From: Oscillospiraceae bacterium
GTDB lineage: Bacteria > Bacillota > Clostridia > Oscillospirales > Oscillospiraceae
Assembly: GCA_017545165.1 (NCBI GenBank)
Contig: JAFWQQ010000024.1
Coordinates: 1-45,065, forward strand
Direction of reading: 5' to 3'
Length of the DNA: 45,065 nucleotides
In this document: positions 14,160 to 22,610 of the stretch, piece by piece
How positions within the stretch are numbered: position 1 is the first letter of the stretch
Layout: every line of letters begins with the position of its first letter
The notes under the pieces: generated by a model
What the model was told of the DNA's origin: nothing
What the model saw: the letters and a program-made list of their open reading frames with translations, nothing else
The model's database searches: none
Position numbers and translations under genes: made by a program

Positions 14160-16184
14160 ATGAATACGCAGGGATGGAAAATACCATATACACGGCCGGA
14201 GTATCCGGCTGAGCTGAAACAGGCGGGCTGCGGGCCGCTTCTTTCTGCTGTTCTGGCGCTGCGGGGCATCCGCACGGTTGCGGAGGCCCGGGAGCTGTTG
14301 GACGGTGGGCTTTCCTGTCTGCATGATCCCATGCAGATGCAGGGGATGGCCCAGGCCGTCCGGCGACTCCGCCGCGCCATCGAGCAGAAGGAGGCGGTCG
14401 CTGTCTATGGCGACTATGATGTGGACGGGATCACCGCCACCTGTCTGGTCACCGACTATCTGCGCAGCAAGGGTCTGCGCTGCGTGGGCTATATCCCCGA
14501 CCGGAACGAGGAGGGCTACGGCCTCAACTGCGCCGCGCTGGACAGTCTGCGGGCCGATGGAGTGACCCTGCTCATTACGGTCGACTGCGGCATCACCGCC
14601 GTGGAGGAGGCCGGCCATACCCGCGAGCTGGGCATGGACATGATCGTCACCGACCACCACGAGTGCAAGCCCGGCGCTCTGCCGGACGCGGTGGCCGTCA
14701 TCGACTGCAAGCAGGAGGGGAACCGCTATCCCAACCCGGATCTGGCCGGCGTGGGGGTGGCCATGAAGCTGGTCTGCGCCTGCGAGCAGGACGACGAGGC
14801 CATGCTCCAGCGCTACGCGGACCTGGTGGCCGTGGGCACCGTGGCGGACGTGATGCCCCTGGTGGGCGAAAATCGCTATCTGGTCCGCCGGGGCCTGGAG
14901 ATGCTGGCCGCGAACCCCCGGCCCGGTTTTGCCGCCATGCTGCGGGAAGCCGGCGTAGACCCGGCGCGGATCACCGCCTCCAGCATCGGTTTCAGCCTGG
15001 CGCCGCGGCTGAACGCGGCGGGCCGTCTGGGGCAGGCCACCAAAGCCGCAGACCTGCTGATGGCAACAAGGCCTGAGGAGGCCGCCGCGCTGGCCTCCGA
15101 GCTGTGCGAGCTGAACCGCCAGCGCCAGAACATAGAGACAGAGATCTGGAAGGACGCCCTCTCCAAGCTGGAGGGCAAGAAGCCGGACGGGCCCATCGTC
15201 CTGGCCAGCGATCGCTGGCACCAGGGCGTCATCGGCATCGCGGCGTCCAGACTCGCCGAGCAGTTCTCCCTGCCGGCAATCATGGTCTGTCTCAGCGGGG
15301 ACCACGGCAAGGGCTCCTGCCGCAGCTTCGGCGGCTTCAACCTTTTTGAGGCCCTCTCCGCCTGTTCCCGGCATCTGCTGGGCTTCGGCGGTCACGCTCT
15401 GGCCGCCGGCATGACCATCCGCAGCGACAAGCTGCCGGAATTTCGCAAGGCGCTGACGGAGTATTACAAAGCCAACAAGCCCCAGGCTCTGCCCGAGGTG
15501 GACTGTGATCTGCTGATCCGGGACGCGGGCCTGCTGACCCTGGAGAATGTCCGGGAGTTGGACCGTCTGGAGCCTTTCGGGAACGCCAATCCCAAACCCG
15601 TCTTCTGTCTCAGCAACGTGGAGCTGCTGGCAGCGGATCAGGTGGGCGGCGGACGGCATCTGAAAATTCAGGTGGATCCGGGCGGCGGCCGGATGGACGG
15701 CATTTTCTTCTCCCACAGCGCCCAGGCTCTGGGCGTGGCCGTGGGAGACCGGGTGGACATGGCCTTTACCCCGCAGATCAACGAATTCCGGGGCCACTGC
15801 GCCGTCCAGCTGGTGGTGACGGCCCTTCGCAGGCACGACTGCCGGGAGCTCTGCCGCCGGATTCTGGAGCGGGACGAGAGCGCGGCCTACGCCGCCGCCG
15901 CCTTCTGTCCCCGGCGGGCGGACTTTGTGCGCATCTGGCGGGAGTCCGGCGGGGAGATCACCGTGCCGGACAAGACGGAGGCCGTTCTTGCCCAGTGTCC
16001 TCCGGGCATGGAACCGGAGCGCTATTGTCTCTGCCTCATCACCCTGCTGGAGACGGGGCTGCTGCAGAGCCCGCGGGGCGGGATCTACGGCGCCCGCAGC
16101 GCGCCCATTGAGGGCAAGGCGGATCTGAACAGCACAAGGGTCATGCGCCTTCTGCTGAAAGAAGCGCAGGATCTGCTGAAATAA
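14160..16184 (+). CDS. recJ: Single-stranded-DNA-specific exonuclease RecJ
   Basis: A 674-residue DHH-superfamily nuclease. Motifs are YGDYDVDG (83-90), VDCG (141-144), TDHHECKP (164-171), APRLNAAGRLG, and the DHHA1 motif GFGGHALAAGM, followed by the OB-like C-terminal domain. RecJ degrades single-stranded DNA 5' to 3' in recombination and mismatch or base-excision repair. An upstream in-frame TTG at 14133 would add nine residues but lies on the predicted transcription start. A Cys/Arg-rich C-terminal region (about 555-674) extends past the core fold, as in many Clostridia RecJ proteins. relA/spoT follows 27 bases later, probably in the same transcript. Confidence 0.95.
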   Translation: MNTQGWKIPYTRPEYPAELKQAGCGPLLSAVLALRGIRTVAEARELLDGGLSCLHDPMQMQGMAQAVRRLRRAIEQKEAVAVYGDYDVDGITATCLVTDYLRSKGLRCVGYIPDRNEEGYGLNCAALDSLRADGVTLLITVDCGITAVEEAGHTRELGMDMIVTDHHECKPGALPDAVAVIDCKQEGNRYPNPDLAGVGVAMKLVCACEQDDEAMLQRYADLVAVGTVADVMPLVGENRYLVRRGLEMLAANPRPGFAAMLREAGVDPARITASSIGFSLAPRLNAAGRLGQATKAADLLMATRPEEAAALASELCELNRQRQNIETEIWKDALSKLEGKKPDGPIVLASDRWHQGVIGIAASRLAEQFSLPAIMVCLSGDHGKGSCRSFGGFNLFEALSACSRHLLGFGGHALAAGMTIRSDKLPEFRKALTEYYKANKPQALPEVDCDLLIRDAGLLTLENVRELDRLEPFGNANPKPVFCLSNVELLAADQVGGGRHLKIQVDPGGGRMDGIFFSHSAQALGVAVGDRVDMAFTPQINEFRGHCAVQLVVTALRRHDCRELCRRILERDESAAYAAAAFCPRRADFVRIWRESGGEITVPDKTEAVLAQCPPGMEPERYCLCLITLLETGLLQSPRGGIYGARSAPIEGKADLNSTRVMRLLLKEAQDLLK

Positions 16185-16211
16185 CAGTTCAACATTTTTG
16201 GGGAACGCAGA

Positions 16212-18446
16212 ATGAACGAGACGCCCAAAAAAGTGCATACGCCTCTGGATCCGGACAAGCTGTATCAGGAACTGGAGGAGAAGATCCGCAGCGCAGGCCA
16301 CAACATGGACCTGGGCCGGATCCGAGCGGCCTATGAGATGGCCAAGCTCGCCCACACGGGGCAGCTCCGCAAGGACGGCTCCCCCTATGTGACCCACTGC
16401 GTGGCCGCGGCGGACATTTCCGTGGACCTGGGGCTGGACGAGGATTCCATCTGCGCCGCCCTTCTGCACGACGTGATCGAGGACACCGCCATGACCCATG
16501 CGGACATTGCCCGCCAGTTCGGGTCCGCCGTGGCGGACATCGTGGAGGGCGTCACCAAGCTGACCCGTGTCCAGTACACCAGCAAGGAAGACGAGCAGAT
16601 GGAGAACCTGCGCAAGATGCTCATGGCCATGGCCAAGGACATCCGCGTGATCCTCATCAAGATCGCCGACCGCATGCACAACATGCGCACCATGGACTAC
16701 CAGACGCCGGAAAAGCAGCGCACCAAGTCCCTGGAGACCATGGAGATCTACGCCCCCATCGCCCACAGGCTCGGCATGCAGCAGGCCAAGTGGGAGCTGG
16801 AGGACCTGTCTCTGCGCTATCTGGACCCCACCGGCTACAAGGAAATTACCGAATACCTGAATTCCCGCATGCCGGAGCTGGAGGCCTTCATGTCCGGCGT
16901 GGATGACAGGATCCAGGCCCGGCTGAAGCAGGAGGGCATCGAAGCCTCCATCTCCTCCCGCATCAAGCACGTGTACAGCATCTACCGGAAGATGTATTCC
17001 CAGAAGCTGGACATCAACGGCATTTTCGACCTCTGCGCCTTCCGGGTCATCGTGGACTCCCTGCCGGACTGCTACAATGTCCTGGGCATCATCCACGACA
17101 TGTTCAAGCCCGTGCCTGGGCGCTTCAAGGACTATATCTCCACCCCCAAGCCCAACATGTACCAGAGCCTGCACACCACCGTCATCGGCTCCCAGGGCAT
17201 CCCCTTCGAGGTGCAGATCCGCACCTGGGAGATGCACCACACCGCCGAGTACGGCATCGCCGCCCACTGGAAGTACAAGATGGACGGCGGCGGCAGCGCC
17301 GTGCGGGAGGGGGACGAGGAGAAGTTCGCCTGGGTCCGCCGCCTGCTGGAGGATCAGCAGGAGTCCGACGCCCAGGATTTCTTCCACGATCTGAAGATCG
17401 ACATGTTTGCCGACGAGGTCTTCGTCTTCTCCCCCAAGGGAGACGTGATCAACCTGCCCGCCGGCGCCACGCCCATCGACTTTGCCTACAGCATCCACTC
17501 CGACGTGGGCAACCACATGGTGGGCGCCAAGGTCAACGGCCGCATCGTCACCTTTGACTACATCCTGCAAAACGGCGACATTGTGGAGATCCGCACCTCC
17601 AAGTCCGCCCCCGGCCCCAGCCGGGACTGGCTGAGCATCGTCAAGAGCGGCTCCGCCCGTACCAAGATCAAGCAGTGGTACAAGAAGGAGCGGCGGGATG
17701 AGAACATCCTCCGGGGCATGGAAATGCTGGAGGACGAGCTCAAGCACAATGAGCTGACGCTGGACGAGATGCAGGACGAGCAGATCATGGCCCCGGTGCT
17801 CAAGCGCCTGTCCTACGCCACGGCGGAGGATATGTACGCCGCCATCGGTTACGGCGGCGTCACCGCGGCCCGTGTGGCCAACCGCATGCGGGACGAGCAG
17901 AAGGCCCTGCTGGCGGAGAAAAAGTCCGTGCTGGACAAGGTCTCTGCCGCCGCCGAACGGCGGGAGGAGCGGGCCAAGAAGGAGGGCAAGGCCGTCCACG
18001 GCATCCTGGTGGAGGGGCTGGACAACTGTCTGGTCAAGTTCTCCCGCTGCTGCACCCCCGTTCCCGGGGACGACATCGTTGGCTTCATCACCCGGGGCCA
18101 GGGCGTGTCCATCCACCGGCGGGACTGCCAGAACTACCGCCGGCGCAGCGACGATGAGGAACACGCGGGCCGCTGGATCCCGGTGTCCTGGGCCAGCCAG
18201 ATCACCGACAGCTATGTGACCACCATCACCATCGCCGCCAAGGACCGCTCGGGCCTGGTCATGGACATCGCCACGGTGCTGAACGCGCTCAACGCCAAGG
18301 TGCGCAATCTCTCCGCCCGGGACAACGCGGGCCTGGCCCTGGTGGTCATCACCCTGGAGGTCAAGAGCGTGACCGAGCTGAAGCAGACCATGAACCGCCT
18401 GGCTCAGGTTCCCAGCGTCACCGAAGTGAGCCGCAACGGGAAATAG
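16212..18446 (+). CDS. relA: Bifunctional (p)ppGpp synthetase/hydrolase (RelA/SpoT family)
   Basis: A 744-residue long RSH protein. The N-terminal HD hydrolase domain is intact (His62, His86-Asp87, EDT at 90-92). The synthetase domain follows (RFKDYISTPKPNMYQSLHT, EVQIRTWEMHHTAEYGIAAHW). Then come TGS (DEVFVFSPKGDVINLPAGAT), a helical and Cys-containing region (SRCCTPVPGDDIVGF) and a C-terminal ACT domain. It makes and degrades (p)ppGpp in the stringent response. Both catalytic sites look complete, so it is probably the main bifunctional RSH enzyme. It follows recJ closely and precedes dtd, a common Firmicute order. The stop is TAG. Confidence 0.97.
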   Translation: MNETPKKVHTPLDPDKLYQELEEKIRSAGHNMDLGRIRAAYEMAKLAHTGQLRKDGSPYVTHCVAAADISVDLGLDEDSICAALLHDVIEDTAMTHADIARQFGSAVADIVEGVTKLTRVQYTSKEDEQMENLRKMLMAMAKDIRVILIKIADRMHNMRTMDYQTPEKQRTKSLETMEIYAPIAHRLGMQQAKWELEDLSLRYLDPTGYKEITEYLNSRMPELEAFMSGVDDRIQARLKQEGIEASISSRIKHVYSIYRKMYSQKLDINGIFDLCAFRVIVDSLPDCYNVLGIIHDMFKPVPGRFKDYISTPKPNMYQSLHTTVIGSQGIPFEVQIRTWEMHHTAEYGIAAHWKYKMDGGGSAVREGDEEKFAWVRRLLEDQQESDAQDFFHDLKIDMFADEVFVFSPKGDVINLPAGATPIDFAYSIHSDVGNHMVGAKVNGRIVTFDYILQNGDIVEIRTSKSAPGPSRDWLSIVKSGSARTKIKQWYKKERRDENILRGMEMLEDELKHNELTLDEMQDEQIMAPVLKRLSYATAEDMYAAIGYGGVTAARVANRMRDEQKALLAEKKSVLDKVSAAAERREERAKKEGKAVHGILVEGLDNCLVKFSRCCTPVPGDDIVGFITRGQGVSIHRRDCQNYRRRSDDEEHAGRWIPVSWASQITDSYVTTITIAAKDRSGLVMDIATVLNALNAKVRNLSARDNAGLALVVITLEVKSVTELKQTMNRLAQVPSVTEVSRNGK

Positions 18447-18456
18447 GATCCCGTAG

Positions 18457-18475
18457 CGCCGAGCAGTGCTCGGCG
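18457..18475 (+). terminator. Hairpin after relA/spoT, weak terminator or attenuator
   Basis: A 9-bp stem (CGCCGAGCA with its complement) with a single central base, ten bases after the relA stop. T-rich sequence begins only about 14 bases further on (18488 onward), so termination would be weak. T-rich sequence with repeated GTTTTTAG motifs leads to the dtd ribosome site. Confidence 0.4.
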
Positions 18476-18529
18476 ATCCCACATTCGTTTTATGTTTTTA
18501 GTTTCAAGTTTTTAGTTTTTAGGAGAAAT

Positions 18530-18976
18530 ATGCGAGCAGTTGTTACGAGAGTCAATTCCGCTTCGGTGGAGATCGACGGGGCCTTGCACGGGCAGATCGG
18601 CAAGGGCCTGCTGGTGCTGCTGGGCGTCCACCAGGCGGACACGGAGGCGGAGGCGCGAAAAATCGCGGACAAGATCTGCGGCCTGCGCATTTTTGAGGAC
18701 GAAGCGGGTAAAATCAACGTCAACCCCGTGAACGCCGGGGCGACGGAGCTTTTGATCATCAGCCAGTTCACTCTGTTTGCCGACTGCAGCTCCCGCCGCC
18801 CGGGCTTTTCCCACGCCGCCCGTCCGGAAACCGCCATCCCCCTCTACGAGCTGGTGATCGCCGAGTGCCGGGCCCGGGGCTTTCATGTGGAGACCGGCGT
18901 TTTCGGAGCCTACATGAAAGTGAACTCGGAAAACGACGGTCCCTTCACCATCCTGCTGGATACAAAGGAGCTTTGA
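18530..18976 (+). CDS. dtd: D-aminoacyl-tRNA deacylase
   Basis: A 148-residue protein of the normal DTD length. It has MRAVVTRVNSASVEIDG at the start, the SQFTLFAD motif (about 77-84) and the C-terminal NDGPFT motif that carries the Gly-cisPro pair; the residue after Pro is Phe rather than the usual Val. DTD removes D-amino acids and glycine mis-attached to tRNA. AGGAG lies just upstream of the ATG. Two bases separate it from the next gene, so they are co-transcribed. Confidence 0.96.
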   Translation: MRAVVTRVNSASVEIDGALHGQIGKGLLVLLGVHQADTEAEARKIADKICGLRIFEDEAGKINVNPVNAGATELLIISQFTLFADCSSRRPGFSHAARPETAIPLYELVIAECRARGFHVETGVFGAYMKVNSENDGPFTILLDTKEL

Positions 18977-18977
18977 T

Positions 18978-19589
18978 ATGCTGATCAAAACACTGCCGGT
19001 GGGGCAGCTGGAGACCAACTGCTATGTGGTCACCGACGAGAAGAGCCTGGACTGCGCCGTCATCGACCCCGGCGACGAGAGCAACACCATTCTGGATTAT
19101 CTGGAGGAAAACCGCCTGCACTGCCGGGCCATTTTTCTGACCCACGGGCACTACGACCACGTGGGCGCGGTGGAAGCCGTAGCGGAGGAGACCGGCGCCA
19201 CGGTCTACCTGAACCGGGAGGACGACGCCGATTCCCGGCGGGACCTCCATTTCCCCTTCCATCTGACCGAAAACGGGGAATACTACGCCGATGGGGACAG
19301 CGTGGAGATCGGATCTCTCCGCTTTGAGGTGATCGGCACGCCTGGCCACACCCCCGGCGGGGTGACGCTGCGCTGCCAGGACGCTCTCTTCACCGGAGAC
19401 ACGTTGTTTCGCGGCAGCTGCGGGCGGACAGACCTGCCCGGCGGCGATACGGACGAGCTTTTGCGCTCCCTGAAGCGGATCTGCTCCCTGGAGGGAGACT
19501 TTGAGGTCTACCCCGGCCACATGGACAGCAGCACCCTGACCCGGGAGCGGCTTTTCAACTACTACTGCCGTCTGGCAATGAATTCCTGA
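18978..19589 (+). CDS. Metallo-beta-lactamase-fold hydrolase (glyoxalase II-like)
   Basis: A 203-residue cytoplasmic MBL protein. It has the metal motif THGHYDH (His56, His58, Asp60, His61), GTPGHTPGG, FTGDTLF and YPGHMD in the proper order. It lacks the C-terminal glutathione-binding domain of true GloB, as in the YcbL group, so hydrolysis of a small thioester is possible but the substrate is unknown. AAGGAG precedes the ATG. The dtd-MBL pairing downstream of relA/spoT is common in Firmicutes. Confidence 0.92.
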   Translation: MLIKTLPVGQLETNCYVVTDEKSLDCAVIDPGDESNTILDYLEENRLHCRAIFLTHGHYDHVGAVEAVAEETGATVYLNREDDADSRRDLHFPFHLTENGEYYADGDSVEIGSLRFEVIGTPGHTPGGVTLRCQDALFTGDTLFRGSCGRTDLPGGDTDELLRSLKRICSLEGDFEVYPGHMDSSTLTRERLFNYYCRLAMNS

Positions 19590-19602
19590 TCGGGAGGACA
19601 GC

Positions 19603-20511
19603 ATGAACGAACCGACACTTGTGATCCTGGCGGCGGGCATGGGCAGCCGCTTCGGCGGGCTCAAGCAGATCACCGCCGTGGATGGACGCGGCCACGCCAT
19701 TATCGACTTTTCCCTGTACGACGCCTGGCGGGCGGGCTTCCGCAAGGTGGTTTTCATCATCAAGCACGAGATCGAAGAGGACTTCAAGGCCGCCGTGGGC
19801 CGGCGGATGGAAAAGTATTTCGATGTGAAATACGTTTTCCAGCAGATCGACATGCTTCCTGAAGGCTACGCCGTCCCGGAAGGGCGCAAAAAGCCCTGGG
19901 GCACGGCCCACGCTGTGCTCTGCGCGGCAGAAGCCATCGAGGGGCCCTTCGCCGTCATCAATGCCGACGATTTCTACGGCCGCGGCGCCTTTGAGACCAT
20001 CTTCGAGTTCCTGGCCCAGGAGCGGCCGGACACCGAGCACGCCATGGTGGCCTATCTGCTGCGCAACACCGTCACCGAGCACGGCACCGTGGCCCGGGGT
20101 GTCTGCCAGGTGGAGGACGGGCTGCTCACCGACGTGGTGGAGCGCATCAAGATCGCCAAGCGGGGCGAGGACGCCGCCTATACCGAGGACGGAGAGACCT
20201 GGATCCCTCTGTCCGGCGAATCTCCCGTCTCCATGAACTTCTGGGGCTTCGGCCCGGATTTCCTGCGTCAGCTGCGGGACCGTTTCCCCGCCTGGCTGGA
20301 CGCGAACCTCCCCGTAAACCCGGAGAAGGCGGAGTACTTTTTGCCCTTCGTCACCAACGCCCTGATCCACGAGGGTCAGGGCAGCGTCCGGGTCCTCCCC
20401 TGCCATGAGACCTGGCACGGCATCACCTACAAGGAAGACATGCCCGACGTGCTGGACTATATCGCCCGGCTGCGGCGGGAGGGCATCTATCCCGAAACCC
20501 TTTTGGACTAA
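19603..20511 (+). CDS. Sugar-phosphate nucleotidyltransferase
   Basis: A 302-residue GT-A-fold nucleotidyltransferase. The signature is LAAGMGSRFGGLKQ (residues 9-22), then KPWGTAHAVLCA, the metal-binding INADDFYG, and a MNFWGF segment. It belongs to the NTP-transferase family that makes NDP-sugars from NTP and sugar 1-phosphate. Its place directly before galE suggests an activated hexose such as UDP-glucose, but it is not a typical GalU and the nucleotide cannot be read from sequence. It is also distinct from GlgC, which the glycogen genes would need and which is absent from this window. Confidence 0.87.
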   Translation: MNEPTLVILAAGMGSRFGGLKQITAVDGRGHAIIDFSLYDAWRAGFRKVVFIIKHEIEEDFKAAVGRRMEKYFDVKYVFQQIDMLPEGYAVPEGRKKPWGTAHAVLCAAEAIEGPFAVINADDFYGRGAFETIFEFLAQERPDTEHAMVAYLLRNTVTEHGTVARGVCQVEDGLLTDVVERIKIAKRGEDAAYTEDGETWIPLSGESPVSMNFWGFGPDFLRQLRDRFPAWLDANLPVNPEKAEYFLPFVTNALIHEGQGSVRVLPCHETWHGITYKEDMPDVLDYIARLRREGIYPETLLD

Positions 20512-20532
20512 TACCGGAAAGGAGCGCAAGCA

Positions 20533-21558
20533 ATGAACGTACTCGTCACCGGCGGCGCCGGATACATCGGCAGCCACACCTGCGTGGAGCTGCTGGAGCA
20601 GGACATCGGCGTGGTAGTCATTGACAACCTGGTGAACTCCAGCGCCAAGGCCATCGAGCGGGTGGAGCAGATCACCGGCAAGCACGTGGATTTCTATCAG
20701 GAGGACGTGCGCAACCGGGCCGCCCTGGACCGAATCTTTGAAAAGCACAAGATCGACTGCACCATCCACTTCGCCGGGCTGAAGGCCGTGGGCGAATCGG
20801 TGGTCATGCCCCTGGAATACTACGACAACAACCTCTTTTCCACCATCACGCTCTGCGAGGCCATGCGGGACCACGGGGTACACGACATCGTGTTCTCCTC
20901 CTCCGCCACGGTCTATGACGGGCGCAACCAGATGCCGCTGAAGGAGACCGCCGTCACCGGCAACTGCACCAACCCCTACGGCTGGACCAAGTACATGTCC
21001 GAGCAGATCCTGCGGGACACCTCCAAGGCCGTGGAGGATTTCTCCGTCTCCCTCCTGCGCTACTTCAACCCCATCGGCGCCCACAAGAGCGGCCTCATCG
21101 GCGAGGATCCCCGGGGCATCCCCAATAACCTCATGCCCTTCATCGCCCAGGTGGCCGTGGGCCGGCGGGATCATCTGAACGTCTTCGGCGACGATTATGA
21201 CACCCCGGACGGCACCTGCCTGCGGGACTATATCCACGTCACGGACCTGGCCCGGGGCCATGTGGCCGCCATCGACTACATGCGCCATCACCGCGGAGAG
21301 AACGTCTTCAATCTGGGCACCGGCACCGGCTACAGCGTGCTGGACATGGTGAAGACCTTCGAGCGGGTCAACGGCATCAAGATCCCCTATGAGATCGCCC
21401 CCCGCCGGGCGGGAGATCTGCCGAGGCTCTACTCCAATCCGGACAAGAGCGCCCAGCTTCTGGGCTGGAAGGCCCAGTACAACCTGGAGGACATGTGCCG
21501 GGACACCTGGACATGGCAGTCCAAGAACCCCATGGGCTACGGGGAAGCAGAGGAGTAA
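20533..21558 (+). CDS. galE: UDP-glucose 4-epimerase
   Basis: A 341-residue extended-SDR enzyme of typical GalE length. It has the NAD motif GGAGYIGSH (7-15), the FAGLKAVGESV stretch, SSSATVYD with the catalytic Ser/Thr, and NPYGWTKYMSEQ with the Tyr-x3-Lys pair. GalE interconverts UDP-glucose and UDP-galactose for galactose use and for glycan precursors. AAAGGAG lies upstream. It closes an operon ended by the terminator at 21564. Confidence 0.97.
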   Translation: MNVLVTGGAGYIGSHTCVELLEQDIGVVVIDNLVNSSAKAIERVEQITGKHVDFYQEDVRNRAALDRIFEKHKIDCTIHFAGLKAVGESVVMPLEYYDNNLFSTITLCEAMRDHGVHDIVFSSSATVYDGRNQMPLKETAVTGNCTNPYGWTKYMSEQILRDTSKAVEDFSVSLLRYFNPIGAHKSGLIGEDPRGIPNNLMPFIAQVAVGRRDHLNVFGDDYDTPDGTCLRDYIHVTDLARGHVAAIDYMRHHRGENVFNLGTGTGYSVLDMVKTFERVNGIKIPYEIAPRRAGDLPRLYSNPDKSAQLLGWKAQYNLEDMCRDTWTWQSKNPMGYGEAEE

Positions 21559-21563
21559 AACTT

Positions 21564-21602
21564 CCGCGCCCGCCGAGCAGAAAGTCGGTGGGCGCGGTTT
21601 TC
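21564..21602 (+). terminator. Intrinsic terminator after galE
   Basis: A 13-bp GC-rich stem (CCGCGCCCGCCGA pairing with TCGGTGGGCGCGG, one G-U) and an 8-base loop, followed by TTTT. It starts five bases after the galE stop. Confidence 0.88.
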
Positions 21603-21618
21603 CATCCGGTGATCTGAT

Positions 21619-22485
21619 ATGAAAAAGCTTCGCAATCTGTCCCTTTGGCTCCTGGCCGCCGCCCTGCTGCTCTCCGCCTGCGGCGGCGCCGGGAAGCAGT
21701 CCCAAACGGCCCCCGAACAAGAGTCCGGTCAACAGCCGCAGCTGCAGGTCTTTTTCTTCTCCTGCGGCAAGGCCGACGCCATGCTCCTCACCACCGAGCA
21801 CGGAGCCGTTCTCCTCGACGCCGGCAACAAGGGCTTCGGCAAGGAGATCCTGGCCTACTGCCGTGACAAGGGGATCTATTCTCTGGATTATCTGATCCTC
21901 AGCCATTTCGACAAGGACCACATCGGCGGTGCGCCCCGGGTGCTCCAGGGTCTGCCGGTGAGGCAGCTGCTGCAGCCCGACGGCCCCGGCGAGGGCAGCG
22001 CCTGGGAAAACTACGCCGCCGCCCTGCAGGAGCTGGGCGTGGAGCCTGTCACGGTCCGGGAGGACCTGAGCTTCACCCTGGACGGGGTACGCTTCACCGT
22101 GAACCCGCCCAAGGCGAGCAATTATGCCGACAGTGCGGCCAACAACGTGTCTCTCATCGTCTCCGTGGAATGCGGGGACTGCCGCCTGCTCTTCACCGGG
22201 GACGCGGAAAACCTGCGCCTGGAGGAGTGGACCGCCGCCCATCGGGAGCGCTGTGACTTCATCAAGATGCCCCACCACGGCGCCTGGCACCGGGCCCTGG
22301 AGCCTCTGCTGACCCAGGCTCAGCCTTCTTATGCTCTCATCACCTGCTCCGACGCGGAGCCGGAGGAGGCCAAGACCCTCCGCAAGCTGGAAAAGCTGGA
22401 CGTGCAGGTCTTCCTCACCCGCCTCGGCCCCGTCCTCCTGGACTGCGACGGCAGGAGCATCAGCCTCCATTATGTCGATAAGTAA
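21619..22485 (+). CDS. ComEC-like metallo-beta-lactamase lipoprotein
   Basis: A 288-residue lipoprotein. It has a signal peptide ending LLLSAC with Cys21 as lipidation site, a Gln-rich linker, then an MBL domain with SHFDKDHIGG (His96, Asp98, Asp100, His101), FTGDAE and MPHHGAWH. This is the layout of the standalone beta-lactamase-like domain of ComEC/Rec2, the DNA-uptake channel, here without the channel. It may be an extracellular nuclease or phosphodiesterase. The ATG is only 16 bases after the galE terminator with a weak ribosome site and no promoter seen, so expression may depend on read-through. The stop is convergent with the GT-C gene. Confidence 0.85.
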   Translation: MKKLRNLSLWLLAAALLLSACGGAGKQSQTAPEQESGQQPQLQVFFFSCGKADAMLLTTEHGAVLLDAGNKGFGKEILAYCRDKGIYSLDYLILSHFDKDHIGGAPRVLQGLPVRQLLQPDGPGEGSAWENYAAALQELGVEPVTVREDLSFTLDGVRFTVNPPKASNYADSAANNVSLIVSVECGDCRLLFTGDAENLRLEEWTAAHRERCDFIKMPHHGAWHRALEPLLTQAQPSYALITCSDAEPEEAKTLRKLEKLDVQVFLTRLGPVLLDCDGRSISLHYVDK

Positions 22486-22524
22486 GAAAAGGCGTGTCAA
22501 GCGTAATAGCGATTGACCCGCAAA

Positions 22525-22554
22525 ACACCCGGGGTCGTGGTGGACCCCGGGTGT
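22525..22554. terminator. Bidirectional terminator between convergent genes
   Basis: A 12-bp stem (ACACCCGGGGTC with its complement) around GTGGTG. T-rich bases follow on the plus strand, and a short T-run follows on the minus strand. It serves the ComEC-like gene and the GT-C gene. Confidence 0.75.
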
Positions 22555-22610
22555 CGATTTGTCTGGCGCAGGCAGCCGTGGGAGCGGCGAAGGCCGTTTT
22601 CCCGCGTTTT

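Noticed and set aside
14112..18482. Very long minus-strand open frame opposite recJ and relA
   Set aside because: It is antisense to two well-supported genes with complete motifs; its His/Gly/Leu-rich low-complexity translation is typical of a GC-rich shadow frame.
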